A stretch of DNA of 64,000 nucleotides from Shinisaurus crocodilurus (taxonomy: Eukaryota > Chordata > Lepidosauria > Squamata > Shinisauridae): contig CM037877.1 of assembly GCA_021292165.1 (NCBI GenBank), positions 217,785,350 to 217,849,349 on the forward strand, in the 5' to 3' direction. The notes under the pieces are model-generated. The model was given only the letters and a program-made list of their open reading frames with translations, did not search any database and was not told the origin of the DNA. The translations under genes were made by a program, and so were the position numbers. Positions 9,995-21,794 of the stretch are shown in pieces (position 1 is the first letter of the stretch; every line of letters starts with the position of its first letter).

Positions 9995-11875
9995 TTCCCA
10001 TCAGCAAGCAAATATCTTAATTGGGTTCAAGACAGTTTGATGAATTTATGAAGGATTGTGATGAATCAATAACTTCATCTATTATGATGAACCAATAACT
10101 TCAAGAAGGACACATACACACACTGATTAATATAATTGTGATTGATATGTTGGCTTTTTCTCCATTACTTAAAAGGAGGTCAGAAGAAGAGTAAAAGCCA
10201 TAGACAAAAATCAAAGGATTTAAACTACAGGCAGATAGATTGAAAATATATACTAGGAACAGCTGTATTGCAATAGATATTCTTACAAAGAATTAGAAAG
10301 ACAGATGAATCTTTATAGCTCCTAATATCAGCAGGAGTTAAAGGCTTATATGTAGTGGCTCTATAGCAGGCTAATTATACCTTAGTCTCTTCTGCAATTG
10401 CTAGTTAATTCCTTCCAACTCAGGCAATTTTTAAATAAATTGCAAATATTACTAATTAATCTGACTTTATTTCAATGTCATTAAATGTGAGGAGGTCTCC
10501 AGAGAAGAAAATGGGGGTAATAAAAGGAATCCCATTATAATTGAACCCGGATTAATGTCCCCTTAAACTAATTGTTAACATGGTTTAATAACTAGCAGTT
10601 GTGATCTTGCCAAATAACCATACATTAGTACAGTAAATGTTCTATTCTGAACCTAATTCACTATTTCTTGTCCAGGATTTGTGTGTGTGTGTGTGCACGC
10701 ATGCATTTGTATATGTTAATTAAGTTAAAAGTAGCCTAAGAGTTCCTATTCATCCAGCAATCTCTCTCTTGATATCTACGGAACTGTTATTAAATCCAAT
10801 TTAAATGTTTAATTGGTCCACACTGAAGCTTTTTGCTTTTGGGTGGGGCGGGGGGGAGCTACATGTTGTAGCATCAAAATGAGGCAATCTCGAAGACTGG
10901 GTGAATACAGTAAGAAATGGGAATGCAGATCAATCAGATGGATTCTGATTCCTTCCTCTGGATGGGCTTGGGTAATGAACTGCTAACCACCATATTCCAT
11001 CACAATGCTGAGATGGTATACTAGGAGAAAATCTCAGCAAAAGTATACTGCTACAGCCTGCCGGAACATTAAACAGCTAATCTAAGCTGGGAAGTCAACA
11101 TTATTCAAAAGGCACAGGAGGAAGCAGAATTGTTGCTACCCATAGCAACATAGTTGCCCAAAATTGTAAGCACCACAAACAAACCCAGGAGGGATCTGCT
11201 GGTTGTTCTGACTAGGACAGGAATTATCTCCCCTTTTAGTTCAACTAGAAACAATTCCTGTTCCTTAGGGGTAGGATTTGCCCCCAGCTGAAATGAGACA
11301 GTTCAGCTGCAAATAAAAAAAGGTGGACCCACAGTTTCTGCTTCATTGCATGCAGCTTCTGACACAACACATTGTGTGGAAACAACTGGTGGTTCCTAAT
11401 AAATATTATCAGTTCTAAGAACATGCCATGTGCTTTTCCTTCCATCCTCAGAACAACTTTGTGGAGCAAGTAGTTAACTTTCCAATTCTAAAAATGGGTA
11501 GCAACCATCACAGATTTTCTACCTTCAGTGGCTAGTAGGACAAACCAGCTGTATGAAAGGCAGAAATGCATTAGGTGTAGCTTAGTCATTGCTATGATCC
11601 CAAAATGCTTAATTAGGAAGCAGCCTTCAACCAAGTCAGAACAGTGGTCCCTTTAGTTTGCTACTGTTTACACCAGATTTACAACCTTTGGGGGCTGTGG
11701 GCTCGTTTGGCAATTTGAGAAACTGTCCTGGACACCACCACAAATTGGCTGCCATGGGAAGCGTAGCAAAGAACAAGGAATCTGACCAAAAGTTTGAGTA
11801 CAAGACATGTGGGGTCTGAGCCCCAACACAATAAACAACAAAGTCTAAACCGTTCTGGCATGAAGTAATAGTTCG
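9995..11875. other. No gene; low-repeat DNA
   Basis: A small direct repeat with GATGAAYCAATAACTTC units lies at about 10055-10105. Around 10380-10640 the sequence is A/T-rich and complex with many ATTA cores and no repeat signature. A short (TG)n lies at 10680. No coding region supported. Confidence 0.3.
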
Positions 11876-12420
11876 GTTGAATAATGTAACACAACAAAAG
11901 ATAACTCCTAATGAAACTTTATTACTGTTTTCATTTTTTACTGGGGAGAATGAGGGACTATGCTATAAAGAATTGTTGGCGACGCTTGTAGGGGCTGCGA
12001 GAACCAAGATTGCTATAACTTGGGAAAATGCCCAAGGACTCTCCTTCCAGAGATACCTTGATAGAATATGGTCAGTTGCACTGACTGAGAAACTAACCAG
12101 CTGCTTTCATGTGGCTAGAGGAGAAATAATAAATAAAGATAACTTTGTAACAACTTGGTACCCATTCTTAATGTTTTTTTCCCATAACTGAATGGTGAAG
12201 ATGGTCCTCCAGTTAATCAACTGGATTTCTGGTGTAGTAGATTCTAATCTGGCACAGAATTAATTTCGGACCAATTAATAATAGATAAAATATTTTAATT
12301 GTATTATTTACAGATGTATGAACAGTGTTGTATATGTGACTGTATTTAACATATTGTTATAATTATTCATTTTGGGGATTGTTATTGTTGAAAAACGCAA
12401 ATAATTTCTTTTAAAAAAGC
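11876..12420 (+). mobile_element. L1 LINE 3' end (last part of ORF2 plus 3' UTR)
   Basis: The frame at 11877-12191 reads like an L1 ORF2 C-terminus: KITPNET near the start, KELLATLVGAARTKIAITW, then LTEKLTSCFHVARGE and a short end. A 3' UTR-like A/T-rich tail follows to an A-rich end near 12420. Strongly 5'-truncated, so not functional. Vertebrate L1 copies are usually truncated this way. Confidence 0.65.
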
Positions 12421-13127
12421 AACTAAACAACTCCTTTGAACCCCCAGTTTCACCATCAACAGAAACCGATTTCACAGCTGCCAGTGAGAAAATGTGTAAA
12501 GTAAAAAAAAATAAATTAAAAAGTGGGAGGGGGAAGAAATATTTTTCATTTATTGTGAATTTTATTATATCAAAACAAAAAAACCAAAATAAAATAAAGT
12601 ATTACACTTTTCTTACATAAGATTTGAATATATCCATTACAATAGATACATATGCAATGTGTACCCCAATGTATTTTATATGACAAGATATACTACTATT
12701 CTTAGGCATAATTATTTATAGACTTCAACAAAGGCAGACCAAATGTCTGTGTATCTGTCCATTTGTAGATTATGCCTAAAGACCACCCATTCAAAAACTG
12801 AAAGCATCATTAAGTCCTCAACACATTGTATTATCGACAGTGGCCATTTGTACTTCATATCTGTTATACACAAAATATATATAAGGCAGCCCTGTTAAAG
12901 TCCCATCCTTTGTTTTAGAAGGCCCTTCCTCCTCCACCTCTGAAGTCAGTGGCCTGGCTGAGATTAATGTACAGACTCTGCTTGCATACAGGGTGCCATT
13001 TTGGTTGATACAATGACAATTGAATATTCCACATGACCCAGAGAGGGGGAACCCATTGTTTCCGCTGCCTGAGTTTTAAGTGCACATAAGACCATTTTAA
13101 CCTTCAGCATTAGTGTTTGAACCAGAT
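12421..13127. other. No gene; possible LINE 3' UTR on the minus strand
   Basis: 12548-12800 is very A/T-rich and, on the minus strand, resembles a retrotransposon 3' UTR ending in AATAAAATTCACAATAAATG. I cannot assign a family with confidence. Confidence 0.25.
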
Positions 13128-13296
13128 ATAACTCACTGGGTGACTTTGGGCCAGTCACTGACTCTCAGCCTAACCTACCTCACAGGGTTGTTGTGAGGAT
13201 AAAGTGGAGAGAAGGAGGATTATGTAAGCCGCCTTGGGTTCCTTGAAGGAAAAAAGACGGGGTATAAATATAATAAATAAATAAATAAATAAAATA
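13128..13296 (+). mobile_element. MIR/CORE-type SINE, 5'-truncated
   Basis: CACTGGGTGACTTTGGGCC, then CTACCTCACAGGGTTGTTG, then AAGCCGCCTTGGGTTCC and a (AATA)n end at 13270-13296. The tRNA-like head is missing. Confidence 0.75.
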
Positions 13297-14027
13297 TAAG
13301 CCTTCTGTAAACATGGAGTAGAGGAGTTGCATCAGCCCCACTGGAGAAACTACATTAACATTATACCATTTTTAACCATTGTGAATATTTCCAGCACAGC
13401 TTCTTTTTTAATATATATGGTAATATACTGGTGGGACGGGGGGGGGGGGAGAACTCTGAAGTCCAGTCTCTGAATCATTCTAGGAACCCTCCAGCAAAAG
13501 GAAGATGTGTCATACTTACTTTTACTGGCATGAAATAAAATGTTCTCAAACGAAAGCTGTTTGGTCCATAAACATGTACCATATAGAAGCAACACTGGGG
13601 CGCAGCCCATAATTTGTCTCCTCACTTAAGTGACATGCGTGGGTGGGTATCCCCATTGTGCAGAGAAATACAAGAAACTTCCCTGCAGCAGTGAAGCTGG
13701 ATCTACAATCCTGTGACTAAAACATTTGCAACATCTATGAGCAAGGAGCAAAATAGCATTGTGATGTGACTAAATCCCCCATATAAATGTGTAACTCCTA
13801 GTTATGATCACATAGTAATGATGATACACCAGACCAGGGTAATTTTAAGTTTGTACTGTCACAGCTAGTGGGGTGGAAATAGGATGAGATGATGGAACTG
13901 TGGTGGTGGAAGACTGGCTGGCTTGGTCCAGATCTCGATATCTCTCAATCATGGGAATGGAACCCACATCTCCAGTTTTCCATTGCAGTCACATGGTGTC
14001 TAAGATGATTTTGATTTTTTTGTTGTT
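13297..14027. other. No gene or recognised repeat seen
   Basis: A G-run occurs at 13437-13450. Otherwise mixed sequence. Confidence 0.4.
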
Positions 14028-14040
14028 GATTATTATTATT

Positions 14041-14087
<47 letters not shown>

Positions 14088-14088
14088 T
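14028..14088. repeat. (ATT)n/(ATC)n microsatellite
   Basis: Trinucleotide tract GATTATTATT passing into (ATC)n, directly at the 3' end of the minus-strand L2-like copy. Such tails are usual at LINE 3' ends. Confidence 0.9.
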
Positions 14089-14400
14089 TATTTATCGCCC
14101 ATCTGGTCAGCAAACTGGCCACCCTGGGCGATGTACATAAGAACAGAATAAAATACATTAAAACAGTATAAAATTTTAAAATCTTAGCCCACCCCATATT
14201 CCCGCCTGAACAACCAAGTTTTTAGTGAGCGGTGGAAGCTCAGCAGAGAGGGGGCATGGCGGAGGTCACTTGGGAGAGAGTTCCACAGTATGGGGGCCAC
14301 CACAGAGAAGGCCCTCTTCCTCGTCCCGACCTGTCTAGCTGCTTTGGCTGAAGGGACAAGGAGAAGGCCGTCTGTGGCAGATCTTGTTGAGCGGCCCACT
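14089..14400 (-). mobile_element. L2-like LINE 3' end
   Basis: The minus frame at 14184-14399 contains RKRAFSVVAPILWNSLPSDL and then LKTWLF, the characteristic end of L2-type reverse transcriptase ORFs. The noncoding tail runs to the microsatellite at 14088. Only a fragment. Confidence 0.7.
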
Positions 14401-14812
14401 TGGTGTTGCTGGAGATGCTCCTTGAGAGCGTTGCATCCATTCTTCCTTGTTCATATGGCTCCCATCCTTCCCCCATCACACAGACAGATGCTAATGTAAA
14501 CATGTTGCATGTAGTGTTCCAAGGAGTGGTTGTGTCTGAAACACTGGTTCCCAAGCTCAATTCTGAAATGAACTCTGCAAGGACAGATTATCTATTGCTA
14601 GTCAAAATGTGTTGAGCTGGTGTATGGACTTATTTTTATAATTTGATAATGCTGCAGTCTCAATTTCTGGAAGATTTTGATAGCATATGAACATGGGGGG
14701 TTGCTTTTTTTCTTTTAATGGGCTCAGTGAAATGTATATGGGTAAAATGCATTACTGTAGTATGCTTTTAGTATGCTTTCATTGGTCATCCTAATTCTGA
14801 GTTTGGGGGCAG

Positions 14813-14848
<36 letters not shown>

Positions 14849-15435
14849 TGTTACTGTTCTTGGGTGGGGGGTAGTTGACTCCATTCTAGAAGCATCAGAA
14901 AATTCCAGTTCTCTTGCTGTTTCTGGCACAAACTGAGTGCATCTGTGAGGAGCCATCAGGGCAGGGGTTGCTGTAAATCCCCCTTGTCTGGTTAAACAGA
15001 AGGAAAAGGAATCCGGGGCCGGGCAGGGGTTCTTTAAATGGCTCAAGGATTCTGAGGGAGGAGGTGGGGCAGAAGCACAGGATAAAAGCTTGCAGCTCAG
15101 TGCAGAGAGAAGAAAGACAGAGCTGGTGTAAAGAGGTTCAGGAGGAATGGCTGGAAAGAGCAACTGAAAAGGAACAAACGGTTAAAAAGTAGGTAGTAAG
15201 AAGGGGGAAAGAGCAGGTGGCCACTTAGAATGCTGCAAAGCTGAAGCAGAGCACTGGCTGCTAGGAAATGTAGGAGAGCCCTTCCAGTACAGTCAGTAGC
15301 AGTCAGGAACACTGAAGAACATGTGGACAAGAAATACTTGTTCAGTTCTGCAGTAAGCTCAGTAACAGTTCATCCTGACTCTACAACTACTGTACGTACT
15401 TATCTACATCTAACATCATTATGTAGGCTTTCTCT
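14401..15435. other. No gene; contains a (CA)n tract
   Basis: (CA)n at 14813-14846. The rest is unassigned; minus frames of up to 125 aa at 14786-15163 are low-complexity translations and show no domain. Confidence 0.35.
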
Positions 15436-15775
15436 CTGATCCTGCAGCTGCTTACCTTTATTGCTCTATGGACATTCACCCTAACCCTGTGGCTACTTAC
15501 CTGCATGCCCACTGGCCTTCAGGCTGAACCTGTCAATATTTACCCATATTATACTATAGGCATCCAGTCTGATCCTGCATATACTTACCTCCTTCCATGG
15601 ACATTTATCCTGATCCTGCCAATACCTATAGAACTCTGTAAGCATCCATCTTGGTCCTGCAGCCACTTACCAGTATTGATCCAGACTTGCCACCTTATCC
15701 TGTAGCTACTTACTACAATTTCCAAGAAATGAGTCTGATCCTGCACCTACTGACTTGAATGATCCTGTGCTCAAA
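15436..15775. repeat. Degenerate minisatellite, about 43-bp period, 8 units
   Basis: The core CTGATCCTGCAGCTACTTACC recurs in variant form with unit starts at 15436, 15481, 15524, 15569, 15610, 15651, 15694 and 15735, i.e. spacings of 41-45 bp. A weaker related copy lies upstream near 15371. The open frame across it (15505-15705) is a by-product of the repeats. Confidence 0.75.
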
Positions 15776-16689
15776 CAAGGATTAATAAAATCTATAGTTT
15801 CTGCATTTATGTGGTCACATCATTCATTTGAGAGGAGAAAAAGAGAAAAGGAATGTCCCCTTGAGTGGAGAGGGCACACCTTGTGGCAGCATCCCAGAAT
15901 TCTTTTCAGGTTCGCAGGTTCTGGAGTAGATCTTCTTTGTTCATTTAGAAGTGTCCTCATCCTGCCCTGTGTAGGATGGCATTTAGCTAACCCTCCCTAC
16001 ATGGGTCAGATTAAAATTTAAATAGAAAAATAAACAGGTCTTTAGGGGAAAGTAATTTGAAAAACTCAACCATTTCTGACTGGAAGCAAAGCATCCTGAA
16101 CTATCCAGTCCATAGTATCCCCAATCAGAACTTCATAATATGTAGATTATCTTCATGGAAGCCATTAAGGGCTCATAATAGAGAATTAAGAGGCTTTCAT
16201 CAGCTGGGAAGCAAACGGGGTCCCAAATCTCTGAACAGAAGCAGCCACAGTGAACATCCCCCCCCTTCTTCCATTGGTGCTATTGTTAAATATACCAATT
16301 ATAGGAAGATAAAAAAAATCATTAAAATGCAATTATTTGAGCTATATAAGTTTATAGCTATAGAACTGCATTAGAAGACTGATGTTGTAGATCTTTATAT
16401 GCTTAATAAAACTGAATAATTTACTCTGCAAAATAATTTTAAAAGCCTTCAGTGCCTGTAAGGATAAAAAAAAAAGTCATAGATAGTTCCCTTGATGAAG
16501 AAGCCCATTTCATTTCTGGTATAAAAGGCGCAAATTCCTAGACCCAAATATGTTCCTTTAAATAAAGTTACACATGTTTTTCCTCCCTCAGGATGAGATT
16601 CTTATCAGAGGTGAAGATTCCTGTGGCCCCTCACAGCTTAGCAGGCTGTTTGTGGCATGGACAGCCATGGCAGTAAGAGTTTACTTCAT
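15776..16689. other. No gene or recognised repeat seen
   Basis: Mixed A/T-rich sequence with short random frames. Confidence 0.4.
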
Positions 16690-16830
16690 CAGAGGCATGA
16701 AGTGGTCTACAGTCCACATCTAATGAAGAAGGCCCTTATCTATGAAAGCATATGACACATTATACACATTGTCTTTAAGAGGCTATACAACTCTTTTGTC
16801 TTTTTTGTTGCAGCAGATAAACTTTCATCT
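16690..16830. mobile_element. Interspersed repeat, AGTGGTCTACAGTCCAC type
   Basis: ATCAGAGGCATGAAGTGGTC...GTCCACATCTAATG...CTTTAAGAGGCTATACAACTC...TTTTGTTGCAGCAGA matches in order a repeat common in reptile genomes. A second piece lies at 60591-60690. Class not identified. Confidence 0.4.
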
Positions 16831-16982
16831 TCTAGAATGTATTCTTCTTCGGTAACCTCAACTGGGAAAGGAACATATCAAGAAAACTTTGGAGTTTTCA
16901 TATTGTTGTATAAGTTTGTGGTTTATTTCAGCAGCTGATATAGTGATATAGACTAGGAAAACAGGCTTCTCCCACTTCTTAT

Positions 16983-16985
<3 letters not shown>

Positions 16986-17025
<40 letters not shown>

Positions 17026-17047
17026 GATAACTCTTCCCCCCCCCCCC
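16986..17047. repeat. (CT)n microsatellite followed by a C-run
   Basis: (CT)n at 16986-17023, then a run of C at 17036-17047. Minus-strand frames here read RERERER only because of this tract. Confidence 0.9.
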
Positions 17048-17578
17048 ACACACACATCCATTCTGTTTGCCTTGCTGAACATTCAGTACAGGTCAGTGCC
17101 CTCTGCCACATTTCAGGAAAGTAATTCTGCCAATATTTTTGAGAAGGGACCTCCAACTTTTGAAAGGCTGGTGGTTTTTCTAAGCACTGTGGGCAAACAG
17201 ATAGTTAAAAAGTTGAGTGATGCATACAAATGTTGGTTCCCAACTCATATATATTTTTCCATTTAGGCCTCCTCTCCTCCTCCTGAAGATCCAATGTTCT
17301 CATTGGATTAAACAACAGAAACAAAGAGAATTAACAGTATTAACCAACAGAAGCAAATGGAGAAAAATAATAAATAAAAATGGGGGTGAGGAGGTGGCTG
17401 TAAATGATGATGGAAAGGTAGTGCCTCTATTGCGCACTCCCTTCCTTTAGTAGGGATGAAAGGATTATTTTATTCCCAGTCCATGTGTTTAATCATACAT
17501 CCCATTTCTTCATCAAGCTGCAAATCAAAATTTGCAGACTGAAAATTCTGCAATGAAAATTCAGAATTTAGGGATGTG

Positions 17579-17887
17579 CATGGAGCTTGAAAGGGGTGGA
17601 AGTCCAGCAAACTCGCTGGGCTCGACCCCCCTGAGCTCTGCTCGACCTAGCTTTGCCCTGGCTTGACTCGCATTCTCATGAGCCGAGCCGGGGAAAGCGA
17701 CCTCCGGGTTCCAGTGCTATGTCATTTACGTAGAAAACGGCATAAGATACATTTAAAATGGCCTAATTTGCACAAATCGCGACCTAATGTAGAGCCGGGG
17801 GCCCAGATCTCCAGCGAGTGCCTCAGCTGGCGCTGGCGATCATCTTGCACACCATGAGTCGAGTGCCGGGCAGGTCGCCCATCCCTA
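17579..17887. mobile_element. hAT-like element, TAGGGATG ends
   Basis: It begins TAGGGATGTGCATGG and ends GCCCATCCCTA, short inverted ends. The interior is more G+C- and CpG-rich than its A/T-rich flanks. An 8-bp duplication is not clear. Confidence 0.5.
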
Positions 17888-18576
17888 AAAAAATCTACAT
17901 TTATATGTGCATTTCCCCTAAAATATGCATTTATATGTATTTTTGAGCTGAGAATTGCATCACAAAATTCAGAGAAGTGTGCAATCTGAAAGATAGCTGC
18001 ATACTGATCCACATATTAGTCACGGATGTGCAAATTAGATTGGTTCACTTAAAATGCAGACCAAACAAAATCTTCTAGCGTCCCTTTCCGTTAATCGCCA
18101 TTGATTTGGAACAAGGAATATCACCAGAAGAGAAGTCTGAGCACAACTTTACAGGTGAAACATGAACATAGTACTGGTCCAGAGTAATAGTTCTTCCTGG
18201 TATCAGTAGTAGGTGGTAGAAGTAAAAGTAATGGGTTTCCCTTTCAGCAACATATGAAGGCTTTTGGTATTCTGTGATATGCAAAGCCCTCTGCTTGCCA
18301 TCATGCATATCTTTTCAGTGAAAGCACTCCACAGGAAACTGCCTCTGTTCAGCACAGATAGCAACGAGAGAGGGGTTAAAGCTTTCTTTGCCTCCACAAA
18401 CATGGCTTGAGGGAGCTTTACATGTAGGAACCAGAGTCATCCTTTGCCCTGTTGCCCCTTCGTCATTAGATTCCATCCTTGGAAATGTATTTAATCCGTA
18501 ATAGTTTTCCAAATGAATTGAAAGGTGAGGACTTTGAAGAAAGCATGTCTTTGTAGAACAACAAGATGCTAATAAA
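17888..18576. other. No gene; decayed A/T-rich repeat texture at the start
   Basis: ATTTATATGTGCATTTCCCC-type units at 17888-17945 resemble interiors of the TAGGGATG hAT group. The rest is unassigned. Confidence 0.3.
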
Positions 18577-19347
18577 CAGGGCCGGATTAAGATAGGGGCT
18601 ATTGGAGCTGCAGCTCCAGGCCCCTACCATAAAATAGGCCCACAGCCGGCCCGGCAGCACACGGCGCGCCCACTCGCCCGAGCCGCGCCGCCGCCTGCTG
18701 GCTGCTGCCGCTGCCGCGCTGCCGCACTTGCCCTTGCGTCGAGACGCCAGGCAGCGGCTACCTCGAGGTGGCGGCAGCGGCAGCAGCCAGCAGCCCCTAC
18801 CAAAATAGGCCCACCGCTGAGCCGGCCCGGCAGCGCGCGGCGCGCCCACTCACCCTGAGCCGCGCTGCCACCTGCTGGCTGCTGCCGCTGCCGCGCTGCC
18901 GCACTTGCCCGTCAAGACGCCAGGCAGCGGCTCCCTCGCGGCGGCGGCTCTTCCAGCCGGGGACCTGCGACTCTGCGAGATGCCCCGTCTGTCCGGCTCG
19001 GGAGAGCCAAAGCCACTCCGGTAAGGTAAGGTGGTTGCCCGCACACGCGCCTGCCTCTGACCCGGTTCTCACGGCCTGGTGGCAGGACTGGCGCGCCGGC
19101 GGCGGCCCGGCGGGAAAGCAGCAGCGTGCGCGGCTCTGGCTGGGCGCCAACGGACTCCCCCGGGTCAGCCTTCCCCAACTGGGTGCCCACCAGCGGTGTT
19201 GGACTACAACTCCCATCGTGCTGGCTGGGGGTGATGGGGGCTACAGTCCAGTTCACCTGGAGGGCGCCAGGTTGGGGGAGGCTGGCCGGGGGTGGGTGGG
19301 GACAAAATCCTCAGCACCAGGCCCATAATGGTCTTAATCCGGCCCTG
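18577..19347. mobile_element. CpG-rich hAT non-autonomous element, 771 bp
   Basis: Inverted ends CAGGGCCGGATTAAGA and TCTTAATCCGGCCCTG are flanked by a perfect 8-bp duplication CTAATAAA (18569-18576 and 19348-19355). The interior is extremely G+C- and CpG-rich and holds a two-unit tandem duplication with a 173-bp period (18621-18793 and 18794-18955). An exon-like stretch with ATG at 18980 runs to a splice-donor-like GTAAGGTAAGG at 19021. Long frames on both strands here (up to 186 aa) reflect lack of A/T stop codons, not a gene. No transposase remains. Confidence 0.85.
19166..19284. mobile_element. Palindromic MITE nested in the CpG-rich hAT
   Basis: CAGCCTTCCCCAACTGGGTG and GCCAGGTTGGGGGAGGCTG are inverted ends. 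Inner arms are TTGGACTACAACTCCCATC and GATGGGGGCTACAGTCCAG. No clean target duplication. Confidence 0.6.
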
Positions 19348-19486
19348 CTAATAAAATAAGGAGAGATGGATGACATCCAATGAAGGTGGAGAAAGATGAG
19401 ATCAATGGGACCTCTGAGGGACATGGATGATCCAGATGATCCAGATGACATTTGAATGATCAGTAACTTCTTCCATTGGTGACTAA

Positions 19487-19616
19487 GGCTGCAATCCTAT
19501 GCATGCTTAGACAGAAAAAAGTCCTACAACTCCCAGCATTCCCTGGCTAGCTATGCTGGCTGGGGAATGATGGAACTTGTAGGATTTATTCTGTCTAAAC
19601 ATGCATAGGATTACAT
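19487..19616. mobile_element. Palindromic MITE, GCAATCCTATGCATG family
   Basis: GGCTGCAATCCTATGCATG and CATGCATAGGATTACAT are inverted. ACTAA flanks both sides (19482-19486 and 19617-19621). Inner arms: GTCCTACAACTCCCAGCATT and ATGATGGAACTTGTAGGAT. Confidence 0.65.
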
Positions 19617-19765
19617 ACTAAAAGATTTATTAACAACCTTAGAGAGCTCTTTTGATGGGCATGTGATAATATGATCTGTAAAGCACCAAATGTTGGTGAT
19701 GGAACCAAACATGGATGCAAGGAAGACTGTAGCAGGTCTTGGGCCAACAAAATGTTCACAATCCC

Positions 19766-19997
19766 CAGGGATGGGGACTCGGACTCGAGGACTCAACTCG
19801 TGAGTCGGACTGAGTCCCCCCTCTGACTCGACTCGGACTCGAGTCCCAATAGGGACTTGTGGAGTCAGCTTTGGGAGTGACTCGGGACTCGGGAGTCACC
19901 ATTTTGGACCAAGGACTCGGACTCAGACTCGAGACTCGGGTCCAAAGACTCGTGACTCGACTCGTGACTCGAGACCAAGGACTCTTCAACATCCCTG
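19766..19997. mobile_element. hAT non-autonomous element, GACTCG-rich family, short form
   Basis: Starts CAGGGATGGGGACTCGG, ends TCTTCAACATCCCTG. A perfect 8-bp duplication ACAATCCC lies at 19758-19765 and 19998-20005. The 232-bp body is almost wholly GACTCG/CTCGAG units; the CTGCCTGCCTG interior of the long form at 31660 is absent. Confidence 0.9.
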
Positions 19998-21794
19998 ACA
20001 ATCCCAACACATCAGTTTATACAATCCTCCTCCAGGGTAATATATTATATATCAAATGTAACTACAAGGGAAAGAACATTCAGCTGGGCAACTATCTGAC
20101 TTTGAACCAGCCCATTATTATTTCAAAATGCACATTTTATTTGCTCAGTAAGTCTTCTGTGTGTGCACATTTTACTGCCTTCCTTGTATAATATGACCAT
20201 ACCTATGGAGCTGCCATAGGGATGGTGGTGCTTTTCCTTACATTTGTCATCATTCAATATTATGTCTCTGGATGAAGCGCCCAACACTGTCATCTTGCAT
20301 CAATACTTAGATTGGACATTTGATGATTGCTAAAACTGAATAAATACATTATATATTAAAAATTGTGTGGTATCCAAGAAAATATTGACTAAGCCCTATT
20401 GATTAACTAGCAATCCTGTAGGGGTTTGAGTTTTTCATTTTGTGCTTTAATATTCCCCAACCACATGTGGAAACACAGTGAAATATTTGCAAGAAAAGGA
20501 AATGGTGGAACTTTCCACAGACCCTTTAGAAATGTCCTCTGTACTGTCAGTATTTTCCTGCAACACGACTGGGCATGGGAATGGCAGGAATGTTCTCACT
20601 CAGATACATGAAGAGGTCACCAAGACTGATTGTATTCATGTTTCTGTCAGGTAGTTTACTAGAACAGGTGGGGTGGGGGATGAGGATTTTTGCTGTGTGC
20701 AGCATTCCTCTCTTTATTGGTTGAATTACAGTGGAGAAACCATTCTCCACCCTACATGCCTTAAAGAACATTATAATAGTGCAGAGGGTGGTGGCATTGG
20801 TGGCAACATCACAAAGAAGACCTTCCCCCTGGAAAATATGTCCAGTGTCCAGAAAGAAGTCCTTTTAAGGTTCAGATATGTGAGAAGTATGTAAATTGGT
20901 GGCCCTGGCTTCTGATCACCCATGCCCTTGAACCATGAACTAGAGCTGTAGTGCTACATAGTTACTTGGGAGTAATTACACAGCACCAGTAGGTTTTATT
21001 TAACTGGATTTTTAAATGGGCTATTTAGGGGGGGTGTTACATCTCAACCCATTGCAATCTTTAAAGATGGTGTAGGCTTGAAGCCCCAATACATAGTATG
21101 TAGACAGAAAGTTGAATAAGCACCCAGAAGTCACATAGCAGTGTGACTATCAAATGCAACTTTTCAAAAATGCAACTTAATTACACATTCATTACACTAA
21201 AATTGTGATATTTTAATGCCATTTACAGCAAGGTCATTTTACCCATTTTAGGAAGACTTCATAGCATTATGAGAGTTTTAGATGGCGTTGTTTCGAAAAT
21301 AATCCCTTAGTGCAGCTGCTGGCAAAGCAATGATTATTTCATGTCATAATGAACTGTTGAGAAGCACAGTATAAAAGCATTCAGTCCACGGCTCTTTTAC
21401 AAAGATAATACAGTGCCATCCGTTTATCTCCAGAGAAACTACTGAATTGCGTGGAGTGAGGAGAAGGATGATTGTTAAGTGTTAAAGTCATATTTAATTA
21501 ACACTTTCCACACTTACCAACTCACTAGCAGAAAACAATCAGATAGATAGATATAAAAATGCTGCACTCAGTTGAGGGGAGTTTCTCTCATTTTCTGTGT
21601 TACCCATTATCACAAGTATTTTCTCCACTTCCTCTGAAGTCAGGTTTTCCAAACCAACTGAACCAAAGGTACATGGTTCCCTTCTAGCGGCCATATTCCA
21701 TTCACTAGGGCACTCTCTCTATCGATATTCCTTAGGCAGGGGGCTTTAACTTAAGCACACCAAGATGCTAGGCAAGCCTCCAGAATGCTACTTT
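19998..21794. other. No gene; low-repeat DNA
   Basis: Short random frames. 21230-21520 is complex sequence with no repeat signature and several octamer/homeobox-like A/T motifs, a weak conserved-element candidate. Confidence 0.25.

Noticed and set aside
13900..14151. 83-aa frame with a long isoleucine run
   Set aside because: The run is the translation of the (ATT)n/(ATC)n microsatellite.
15505..15705. 66-aa frame in the minisatellite
   Set aside because: The frame exists only because the 43-bp units lack stops; the period is not a multiple of three, so no coding repeat is kept.
16858..17156. Frames with Arg-Glu repeats
   Set aside because: Produced by the (CT)n tract on the minus strand.
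18768..19328. 186-aa open frame (and overlapping reverse frames) in CpG-rich DNA
   Set aside because: It lies inside a hAT element with perfect target duplication. Long frames occur on both strands because the DNA is G+C-rich, and the translation has no domain.
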